NCBI RefSeq assembly: GCF_024172125.1
Contig: NZ_JAMZEA010000006.1
Location: forward strand, 716,934 to 780,933
From: Actinomadura rupiterrae
GTDB taxonomy: Bacteria > Actinomycetota > Actinomycetes > Streptosporangiales > Streptosporangiaceae
DNA length: 64,000 nucleotides
Reading direction: 5' to 3'
Below the pieces are notes generated by a model. The model ran no database searches. It had not been told where the DNA came from and was given only the letters and a program-made list of their open reading frames with translations. The position numbers and the translations under genes are program-made. Position 1 is the first letter of the stretch. Every line of letters starts with the position of its first letter. This document shows positions 7,810 to 15,523 of this stretch, piece after piece.

Positions 7810-9507
7810 GTGAGAGTGGTAGGTACGGGGATGTTGCGCCGCCTGGGGGTCACGGCGCTCGGACTGCGGAACGGCCCTCACAAAGTCGAGGTCACCCGGG
7901 ACCTGGAGGTCCCGACACGCGACGGCCTGACGCTGCTCGCCGACCGTTACGCGCCCGTGGACGTGGACCGTCCGCCGACGATCCTGGTGCGCTCGCCGTA
8001 CGGGCGGCGCGGGCCGTTCGGCCTGATGTGCGGGCAGACGTTCGCGTCGCACGGGTTCCAGGCCGTGGTGCAGAGCGTCCGGGGCGGGTTCGGGTCCGGC
8101 GGCGTGTTCGAACCGCTCGACGAGCGCGAGGACGGCCTCGCCACCATCGAGTGGCTGAAGCAGCAGCCGTGGTTCGGCGGCACGTTCGCGATGCACGGGC
8201 CCAGCTACCTCGGCTACGTGCAGTGGGCGGTCGCCGCCGAGGCCGGGCCGGAGCTGCGGGCCCTCTCCATGCAGGTCACCGCCTCGTCCTTCCGGGACGC
8301 GGTGAACGTCGGCGGCACCTTCGCGCTGGAGGCGGCGCTGACCTGGGTCGACCTCACCGCCCGCATGAAGACCCCGCTGTCCGGGGTCACCACCGGGATC
8401 ATGTCGCCGCGGCGCGCGCGCCGGGCGGCGCTGTCCGGCAAGCCGCTGGCCGAGCTGGACGTCCTCGCGACCGGCGAGCAGCAGAAGTTCTTCCAGGACC
8501 TGCTCACCCACGGCCCCGACACGCCGTTCTGGGACCGCCGCGACTTCACGCGGACGGTGTCGGAGGTGTCCGCGCCGGTCAACATGATCGGCGGCTGGTA
8601 CGACATCTTCCTGCCCTGGCAGATCAAGGACTACGCGGCCCTGCGCGCCGGCGGGCACCACCCGTACCTGACCATCGGCCCCTGGTTCCACGCCGACGGC
8701 CGGATGATGCGCGGCTCGGTCGGCGAGTCCCTGAACTGGTTCCGCGCGCATCTGCTGGACGACCCGTCCGAACTGCGCGAGATGCCCGTCCGGCTCTTCG
8801 TCACGGGCGCGAACGAGTGGCACGAGTTCCCCGACTGGCCCGTCCCTGGGATGTGCGAGGAGCGCTGGCACCTGCACCCGGACGGCGGCCTGTCCCCGGA
8901 CGAGCCGCCCGAGTCCGAGCCCGACCGGTACCGCTACGACCCCGAGCACCCGACGCCCTTCCTCGGCGGCCCGACGCTGCTCGGCGACAACCACCCCGTC
9001 GCCGACCAGGCCCGCCTGGAGCGCCGCCGCGACGTCCTCACCTTCACCTCGGCCGAGCTGGACGAGGACGTGGAGATCATCGGCCCGGTCTCGGCCGACC
9101 TGTGGATCCGCTCCGACCGCGACCACACCGACTTCGTCGTCCGCCTCTGCGACGTGGACGAGGAGGGCGTCTCGGTCAACCTCTGCGAGGGCATGCGCCG
9201 CCTCGTCCCCGGCACCCCGAACCCGGACGACGACGGCATCCGCCGCATCACGGTCGAACTCTGGCCCGCCGGCCACCGCTTCCGCCGCGGCCACCGCATC
9301 CGCCTCCAGGTCTGCAGCGGCGCCTACCCCCGCGTCTCCCGCAACCCCGGCACCGGCGCCCCCATCGGTACCGCCACCGACTACCTCACCGCCGACCAGG
9401 AAATCTTCCACACCCCCCTCCACCCCTCGGCCATCCTCCTCCCCCGCGTCCAACTCCCCCCACCCCCACCCCCACCCGACCCCACCAACCCCGCCACCCG
9501 CCTATAG
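7810..9507 (+). CDS. CocE/NonD family hydrolase (S15-like acyl hydrolase)
   Basis: The 565-aa protein belongs to the alpha/beta-hydrolase family that includes cocaine esterase and X-Pro dipeptidyl-peptidases. Ser132 lies in HGPSYLGY, and GGWYDIFLPW and GPWFHADG supply the catalytic Asp and His regions. The C-terminal jelly-roll starts near VEIIGPVSADLWIRSD, as in CocE. GTG 7810 has AGGGG nine bases upstream; GTG 7777 is an alternative. The last 25 residues are Pro-rich, and base composition becomes very C-rich there, grading into the downstream repeat region. Natural substrate unknown. Confidence 0.88.
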   Translation: MRVVGTGMLRRLGVTALGLRNGPHKVEVTRDLEVPTRDGLTLLADRYAPVDVDRPPTILVRSPYGRRGPFGLMCGQTFASHGFQAVVQSVRGGFGSGGVFEPLDEREDGLATIEWLKQQPWFGGTFAMHGPSYLGYVQWAVAAEAGPELRALSMQVTASSFRDAVNVGGTFALEAALTWVDLTARMKTPLSGVTTGIMSPRRARRAALSGKPLAELDVLATGEQQKFFQDLLTHGPDTPFWDRRDFTRTVSEVSAPVNMIGGWYDIFLPWQIKDYAALRAGGHHPYLTIGPWFHADGRMMRGSVGESLNWFRAHLLDDPSELREMPVRLFVTGANEWHEFPDWPVPGMCEERWHLHPDGGLSPDEPPESEPDRYRYDPEHPTPFLGGPTLLGDNHPVADQARLERRRDVLTFTSAELDEDVEIIGPVSADLWIRSDRDHTDFVVRLCDVDEEGVSVNLCEGMRRLVPGTPNPDDDGIRRITVELWPAGHRFRRGHRIRLQVCSGAYPRVSRNPGTGAPIGTATDYLTADQEIFHTPLHPSAILLPRVQLPPPPPPPDPTNPATRL

Positions 9508-11098
9508 CCCCACCCACGCACACCAACAGAGCCCCGAACGCAGAAAGCAGCCCCGCCCGAACACAACGCCCGCACCGACGCGCAGGACACGACACAAAGG
9601 CGGCGCGCGTCCGCAGCGCAGCACACGCCACGAACACGCGCCTGCCTCGTACACAGCGCGCCGCCCACGACCGGCCCCACGTCCTCAGCCCGCACAACAC
9701 GGATCAGCGCGCCACACAAACGCGCAGACACAGGGCCAGACACGGACGCTTGCGACGCGACAGTGACGCAGCGCACGACACGGACGCGCGCTCGGCCCGG
9801 CCGCAACGCAGCGCACCCAAGCCCGCCACGAACTCAGCCCGCGCAGCTGAGATCAGCGCGCGACACAAGCACCCATGCCTCAGCGCAGACACAGGGGCCC
9901 GCCACGGAGCGCGGGACGCAAGGCGGTCGCGGCACTCGTTCCGAACGCAGCACGGCACAACAGCGCGGCACGGAGGCGCGGCACGGAGGCGCGGCACGGA
10001 CGCGCGGCACGGACGCGGCAGCGCCGCGGCACAAACGCAGGTCAAGGCGCAGACGCGGTGCTCGGGCTCCGGGACGGCGTTGTCAGCCGCAACGTCCAGG
10101 CCGCGCGAACGCGCCCCGCCGCACTGAGGCAGCGCACCTTTACGCTCGGCATGGACGCAGGGCACAACATGGGCATGGCGATGGGCATGGCGCGCGGCCC
10201 TAGAGGCGCGCAGGCCGCAGCGCAGAAGCAGGACGAGGCTCGCACGGACAGCACGAGCCTGGCGCACACCGCCCGGGCGTGGCGCGATGTGGGCATGGCG
10301 CACAGCATGGGCACTGGGGTCGCCGCGCCGAAGGCAGGGGCGGCACGGCGGCACTCACTGCAAGGAGACATCGCGCCGCGAACGCGCCGTGCGGCCGCAG
10401 CGCACGGCACGCGCGCTTGGCGCGCGACCCAGCCCGCGCAGCATGGCATGAGCGCGCGAAACGAGCGTGCAGGCCGCGCGCGCAGGCCGCGAGCGCAGAC
10501 ATACGGCCCGGAACGGACGCGTGGGATGCGCGGCGGTCGCGGTGGTTTGTTCCGCACACAGCGCGGCACAACGGTGCGGCACGGGCGTGGCAGCGCTGTC
10601 GCACGGCCGCGGGGCACGGCGCGGACGCGGGGCATGGGCTTCGAGGCCGCGGGGCGTTGCGCGCGACATGGACGTCCAGGCCGCCGCGTGAACGCGCCCC
10701 GCCGTACGAAGGCAGCGCACCTTGTGCGCTGCGGCACGGGCGCGGGGCGCAACGTGGGCGTGGCGCGGCACTAGGGGCGCGCAGGATGCCGCGCAGGAGT
10801 AGGGCGAGGCTTGTGCTGGACGGCGCGGGCCTGGCACAGGCCGCACGGGGCTGGCGCACGCCATGGGAATGCGCGCAGGTCGCAAAGCCAAGGGCTCAGC
10901 GGTACGGATACGCTGCGCCGCTGTAGGTGCCCCGACGCAAGCGCGCCGTACAGGCGTAGCGCACACAGCGGACTAGGTGCGCATCTGGCGTAGTGCGTAG
11001 AGGGCCTGGTGCGCAGCATGGGTAGCGAGCCGCTGCGCGCGGAGGTAGGGCGCGGCTCCACGCGGGGCGGGGGGTGTGGATGCGGGGCGGTGGGATGG
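9508..11098. repeat. 1.6-kb degenerate repeat region without a credible gene
   Basis: The region is rich in GCGGCACGG/ACGCGG-type motifs, for example 12-bp units at 9964-10015. It also contains a larger imperfect duplication: 9910-10200 resembles 10525-10800, offset by about 585-618 bp, with matching blocks around GCGGCACAACR and GAACGCGCCCCGCCG. All frames give Ala/Arg/His/Pro-rich low-complexity protein on both strands without domains. I regard the long open frames as by-products of composition. Confidence 0.85.
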
Positions 11099-11548
11099 TT
11101 AGAGGGTTCTTAGGGTGGCTAGGGCTCGGTCGGCGTGGGTGTTCATGCGGACTTCGGATTTGATGATTTCCAGGATGCGGCGGTCTTGGGCTATGACGAA
11201 GGTCTGGCGGCGGGTGGGGGCCAGGGCGAAGCCTCGTTTGACGCCGAAGGCGGAGCGGACGGTGCCGTCGGGGTCGGAGAGGAGGGGGTAGCCGAGGGAG
11301 TGCTTCTCGGCGAACTCGTGCTGCTTGGAGGGGGCGTCGCCGCTGATGCCGATGGGGCGGGCGCCGAGGTCGGCGAGTTCTTCGGCGACGTCGCGGAAGT
11401 GGCAGGCCTCTGCGGTGCAGCCGGGTGAGAGGGCGGCCGGGTAGAAGAACAGCACGACGGGGCCGTCCTTCAGCAGGTCGGTGAGGCGGCGCGGGGCGCC
11501 GGTCTCGTCGGGGAGTTCGAAGTCCTCTACCACGTCTCCGACGTTCAT
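11099..11548 (-). CDS. bcp: Peroxiredoxin Q (Bcp) family thiol peroxidase
   Basis: The 149-aa AhpC/TSA-fold protein has peroxidatic Cys44 and resolving Cys49 in SPGCTAEAC, the C-X4-C spacing of PrxQ/Bcp enzymes that reduce hydroperoxides with thioredoxin. The usual Thr three residues before Cys44 is Ser41, a tolerated variant. Length is normal. The ATG overlaps the stop of the upstream gene (ATGA), so it is the third gene of a serpin/GGCT/Prx operon. Confidence 0.92.
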   Translation of the reverse strand: MNVGDVVEDFELPDETGAPRRLTDLLKDGPVVLFFYPAALSPGCTAEACHFRDVAEELADLGARPIGISGDAPSKQHEFAEKHSLGYPLLSDPDGTVRSAFGVKRGFALAPTRRQTFVIAQDRRILEIIKSEVRMNTHADRALATLRTL

Positions 11549-12126
11549 GGCCGAACCGTACCAAGCGCGCCGGGGCGGGACATCAGGTAGGCGGTGACTT
11601 GTCGCGGCGACCAGCCGTGGGAGGCGTGCAGGCCGCCGGCGAGCATGGCGAGGTAGGCGGCGGACGGGGGGTTCAGGGCGGCTTCGGCGGCGGTGTGCGG
11701 GGCGGTGAAGGTGAGCATGGGGTGTCCGTCCAGGTCACCGGGGTTCAGGACGGTCTCGTAGCGGCCCGGGCCGAGGGTCTGGCGGCCGGTGGCGAGGGCT
11801 GGTGAGAGGTCGAGGTCGGCGGTGGGGGCGCGGCGCATCTCCTGGGCGAGGACGTCGCTGAACTGGCCCGTCGTCAGCAGGTAGGCGCGGGCGGGGGCGA
11901 GGCCGGGCAGGGACGGGTCGTAGAAGGCGACGCCGCCGCCCCAGACGGGGGAGGTCTGGGCGAAGTAGATCCCGCCGGGGAGCAGGACGGGGCGGTCGGC
12001 GGCGGGCGGGCGCGGGTCGCGGCAGCCGGTGTAGGTGCGCGCGGCGCCCGCCGGACGGCCGCCCGCCAGGTAGCAGAGGAAGCGGTCGCGGTGCAGGTTG
12101 GAGCCGTAGGCGACGTACCAGAGCAT
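11545..12126 (-). CDS. Gamma-glutamylcyclotransferase-fold protein
   Basis: The 193-aa protein opens with MLWYVAYGSN, the substrate-loop YGSN motif of the GGCT/AIG2 superfamily. It also has the family's later SPVWGGGVAFYD and GRYETVLNPG segments. Members cyclise gamma-glutamyl amines, but the exact substrate of this actinobacterial group is not established. ATG 12126 follows eight bases after the serpin stop, and its own stop overlaps the peroxiredoxin start. An upstream in-frame extension would overlap the serpin and lacks conservation. Confidence 0.75.
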   Translation of the reverse strand: MLWYVAYGSNLHRDRFLCYLAGGRPAGAARTYTGCRDPRPPAADRPVLLPGGIYFAQTSPVWGGGVAFYDPSLPGLAPARAYLLTTGQFSDVLAQEMRRAPTADLDLSPALATGRQTLGPGRYETVLNPGDLDGHPMLTFTAPHTAAEAALNPPSAAYLAMLAGGLHASHGWSPRQVTAYLMSRPGALGTVRP

Positions 12127-12133
12127 CACCGGG

Positions 12134-13381
12134 TCATTGTCGTGCGGGGTCGGCGACCCGTGCCATGAACAGCGGTTCTCCGGACTTTCCATCCCGGACG
12201 ACGACGAGGTAGGGCCGGTCGAACACGACGGTGATCTTGTAGCTGGGCGCGGGCGCGGCGAGGGCGGTGATGCCGGTTCCGGTGGCGGCGGCGCCCTCGG
12301 TGCCCTTCTCGTCGATGTCCAGGGTGGCGGCGTGCTGCACGAAGGCGATCTTGCCCGCCTTCGGCGAGATGCCGCGCAGGTCGGCGGAGTCGGAGAACGC
12401 GATGCCCATGCCGAGCTTGGTGAGCAGCGGTGTCAGCTCGCGGCGGGACGAGAGGTCCACCTTGGGCATGGTCACGTCCACGTCGGTACCGGTGGAGAGC
12501 GCGCCGGTCAGGCGGTCGAACGTCGCGCCGGTCAGGGACGGGCAGCCCTGGGACGCCGCGTCGGGGAGCAGCGCGGTCATGCGGAGCCTGCCGCCGGCGT
12601 AGGGGAGGTCGACGGCCTGCCATCCGGCGCTGCGGGCGTAGCCGAAGCGGCTCTTGGCGTTCATGAGCTGCACCTGGACGGACCGTCCGCCCGAGGCGGT
12701 GAAGCGGCCCGGTGAGGCGTGCCCGAACCTGGTCTGCCATTCGGCCTTGAGATGGACGGCGTCGGTGAGCACCCATCCGGTATCGGACCTGAGCTGGCCG
12801 GGCGGAAGCAGCTCGGGAATCTTGCCGCCGGTGTCCTTCTTGATCTGAGCGTTGATCGTCTTGCGCGCCCCGTCCGGATCGGCGGCGATGTCGAGGGTCT
12901 TCAGGCCCGCGTCGTAGCCGGTGGCGAGCTTGTCGAGGTAGCCCTTGTCGGTCGGGACGCCGGAGTCCGCCCAGATCTGGTCGGCGAACCTCGCGGTCAC
13001 CTTCTTGTTGCCGAGCGAGCGCATCTCGTTCGTCCGGGCGCGGAGGCCGGGCAGGAGGTCGCCGGACGGGAGGTGCAGGGTGCGGGCCATCGCGACGGCG
13101 GTCCGGCCGCGCGCGCCCTGCTGGACCATGCCGAGGCTGGACGCGATGCTGCTCGGCGACAGCACGATGTTGGCGTTCGGGTCGGTCCCGCACCAGGCGG
13201 AGAGCAGTCCGAAACCGAACGCGGTGTCGGCGCGTCCGAGCGGCCGGGGGTCTCCGGGCGCGACGCCGGTCACGGCGCCGCGCAGCTCGTGCGCCTTCGG
13301 CCCCTGGTCGCCGCAGGCCGCGACGCCGGTGGTGAGCGCCGCCATGCAGGCCACGGCGGCGAGAGAGCGGGGAGTCGGCAT
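12134..13381 (-). CDS. Lipoprotein serpin (serine protease inhibitor)
   Basis: The 415-aa protein has a lipoprotein signal peptide with lipobox GVAAC (about residues 19-23), so it should be anchored outside the membrane. The serpin fold is clear: NIVLSPSSIASSLGM, NAQIKKDTGGKI, LTDAVHLKAEW and FDRPYLVVVRD. The reactive-centre hinge E-K-G-T-E-G-A-A-A-T keeps the small residues needed for loop insertion, so it is probably inhibitory. Canonical counting puts Leu at P1 (TAL|AAP), suggesting chymotrypsin- or subtilisin-like targets. It heads a three-gene operon. Confidence 0.93.
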   Translation of the reverse strand: MPTPRSLAAVACMAALTTGVAACGDQGPKAHELRGAVTGVAPGDPRPLGRADTAFGFGLLSAWCGTDPNANIVLSPSSIASSLGMVQQGARGRTAVAMARTLHLPSGDLLPGLRARTNEMRSLGNKKVTARFADQIWADSGVPTDKGYLDKLATGYDAGLKTLDIAADPDGARKTINAQIKKDTGGKIPELLPPGQLRSDTGWVLTDAVHLKAEWQTRFGHASPGRFTASGGRSVQVQLMNAKSRFGYARSAGWQAVDLPYAGGRLRMTALLPDAASQGCPSLTGATFDRLTGALSTGTDVDVTMPKVDLSSRRELTPLLTKLGMGIAFSDSADLRGISPKAGKIAFVQHAATLDIDEKGTEGAAATGTGITALAAPAPSYKITVVFDRPYLVVVRDGKSGEPLFMARVADPARQ

Positions 13382-13843
13382 GCCGATAGGACGGCGTCCC
13401 GGCCTGCGGGGTTCCGCCGGATTGGCGAAAAATGCACCCGGAAAGTAAGCGGTTCGGTACGCGGCCCGATCAAAAAATGTCCCAATGGATGGCCGGAAGA
13501 AGTCAAGGCCCGTCCGGGCGGGACGGGGACATCGAGGAGATGGCCGGGCTTTCCGCTGGTCAGGGCACGGAAGCCGGATGGGAGCGCCTTGCCCAATGGG
13601 AGGGTGCGGAAGGGTGAGGAGCGCGTCCCCTCAGCGCCACTTTCACCGCGGGACGCGGCGGCGCACGTTTGCGGGCGGCGGCGATCGGGGACTATGGTCA
13701 CCGTGACCGGCTGAATGCGGGTGGGGACGGAAAGCCCCCCACCGATTCCCGTCAAGGGCGCGTTCGCGGCGGTCGTAGCGTTCTCTAGGTGTCTAAGACG
13801 CAGATACCTCCCGGTTCCCCCTGTGCTGACCCGGAGGTCCCCA

Positions 13844-15217
13844 ATGCGTCGGTCCCTGAACATCGCCCTCGTTTCCGCTTCCGACTTCACCGGCGACCGC
13901 TCCCAGGTCTCTCATGTCCGCGAGCTCGCCCGCGCCCTGGGCCGTCCCGAGGACGAGGGCGGGGCCGGGCACCGCGTCTCGGTGTTCGGACGCCGCTGCT
14001 CCCCCGACGCCAACGCGCGCACCCGGCTCGCGTCCGGCGCCACGCTCTTCAACCTGGCGGTCGGCCCGGCGCGGCCGCTTTCCGACGACCAGTTGCTCGG
14101 CCACGTGCGCGAGCTCACCGACGAGCTGCGCCGCCGCTGGTCGGGCGCCGGACGGCCGGACGTCGTGCACGGGCACGGCTGGATCGGCGGCCTCGCCGCC
14201 TGCGCCGTCGCCCGCGAGCTGGGCATCCCGTTCGCGCAGACCTTCCACGGCCTGGCAGCCACCGAGACCCGCGCCGGACGGTCCGTGCACCCCTCGCGGG
14301 CCCGCCTGGAGCGTGCCATCGGCCGCGGCGCGGACGTCGTGCTCGCCCGCTGCACCGAGGAGGCCGCGGTCGCGGTCCGGCTGGGCGTGCCGCGCCGCGC
14401 GGTCCGGATCACCCCGCCCGGCGTGGACGTGGAGCTGTTCTCCGAGGTCGGCCCGGCGATGCCGCGCGGCGACCGGGAGCGGCTCACGGTGGTGTCGCGG
14501 GACCTGGAGGACGGCTCGGCCGAGACCGCGATCCGCGCGCTGCAGCACGTCCCGGACGCCGAGCTGACCGTCGCCGGCGGCCCGGACCGGGAGGAGCTGG
14601 AGAACGACGCGTCGGTGCACCGGCTGACCGTCCTGGCCAAGGAGCTGCACGTGTCCGACCGGGTGATCTTCCTCGGCCGGGTGCCGCGCCGCTCGCTCCC
14701 CCGGCTGCTGCGCACCACCCGGATCGCGCTCGGCCTGGCCCCGGCGCAGCCCGCGCCGACCGCCACGCTGGAGGCCATGGCCTGCGGCGTCCCGGCGGTC
14801 GTGACGCCGAGCGGCACCAACGCCGACGCCGTGCTCGACTCGATCACCGGGCTGCACGTCCCGGCGGGGCGTCCGCGGCAGATCGGGCTGGCCGTCCGCG
14901 GCCTGCTCGCCGAGGAGACCACGCGGCGCGGCTACGCCATCGCCGCCGCCGACCGCGCCCGGTCCCGGCACAGCTGGGAGCGCATCGCCGACGAGACCGA
15001 GCGGGTCTACCTGACCATCGCGCCGGAGCCCGAGACGCTTCCCGACCCGGACCAGGACCCGGACGAGGCCCCCGAGACGCCCGAGCCGACCCGGATTCCG
15101 GCCCCGACGCCCGAGCCGGGCCGCAAGCCCGAGCCGGAGACCGAGCCCGCGCCCTCGGGGAGCATCGCCCGCGCGCTGGCCGAGACCGACAGCGACCTGG
15201 TCGCGTCCCTGACCTGA
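13844..15217 (+). CDS. GT4-family (GT-B fold) glycosyltransferase
   Basis: The 457-aa protein starts MRRSLNIALVS at ATG 13844, with GGAGG seven bases upstream. The N-terminal half has the GT4 acceptor domain (DVVHGHGWIGGLAA...QTFHG). The C-terminal half has the nucleotide-sugar domain (IFLGRVPR...TLEAMACGVPAVVTPSGTNADAV). The first Glu of the usual E-x7-E is absent: the region reads APAQPAPTATLE. A Pro/Glu-rich tail of about 55 residues follows the domain and is probably disordered. The sugar and acceptor are unknown. The 460 bp before it, divergent from the serpin, hold no recognisable gene. Confidence 0.87.
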   Translation: MRRSLNIALVSASDFTGDRSQVSHVRELARALGRPEDEGGAGHRVSVFGRRCSPDANARTRLASGATLFNLAVGPARPLSDDQLLGHVRELTDELRRRWSGAGRPDVVHGHGWIGGLAACAVARELGIPFAQTFHGLAATETRAGRSVHPSRARLERAIGRGADVVLARCTEEAAVAVRLGVPRRAVRITPPGVDVELFSEVGPAMPRGDRERLTVVSRDLEDGSAETAIRALQHVPDAELTVAGGPDREELENDASVHRLTVLAKELHVSDRVIFLGRVPRRSLPRLLRTTRIALGLAPAQPAPTATLEAMACGVPAVVTPSGTNADAVLDSITGLHVPAGRPRQIGLAVRGLLAEETTRRGYAIAAADRARSRHSWERIADETERVYLTIAPEPETLPDPDQDPDEAPETPEPTRIPAPTPEPGRKPEPETEPAPSGSIARALAETDSDLVASLT

Positions 15218-15334
15218 CCTGACCTGACCCGCCCTGATCCGGGCACAGTCGCCCGGTGTGGCAGCTCGTAACGAGATGGTCACAGAATGGCCTGCCGAGC
15301 CGCTTCTCTCTCCCGTCCGGCGGCTCGGTCGGAT

Positions 15335-15368
15335 CCGGCCCCCGGCCCAGTTTTGGGCCGGGGGCCGG
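15335..15368. terminator. Strong hairpin terminator
   Basis: A perfect 15-bp stem, CCGGCCCCCGGCCCA / TGGGCCGGGGGCCGG, encloses a GTTT loop. It lies between the glycosyltransferase stop (15217) and the LAL regulator start (15524). It probably insulates the two; by symmetry it could act in either direction. Confidence 0.8.
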
Positions 15369-15523
15369 GCCGCCCCTCCTTGCCACATCGCCCGCCGCAC
15401 CTGGCCGCGAGACCCGCCTGCCGCATCCGCCCGCCGGGCCCGCTCTGCCAGTCCGCTTTGCCTGCCCCACCTACGCTGGGACGCGATTAACCAGGATGGT
15501 TTGTCCTGGTCCGGTGGCATACT

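Noticed and set aside
6618..10127. A 1169-codon plus-strand frame and a 937-codon minus-strand frame across MscS and the hydrolase
   Set aside because: They are antisense or off-frame shadows of two well-conserved genes with proper motifs.
9700..10970. Several 200-300 aa open frames on both strands
   Set aside because: All are Ala/Arg/His/Pro-rich, lack domains, shift with the repeats and overlap each other on both strands; repeat composition explains them.
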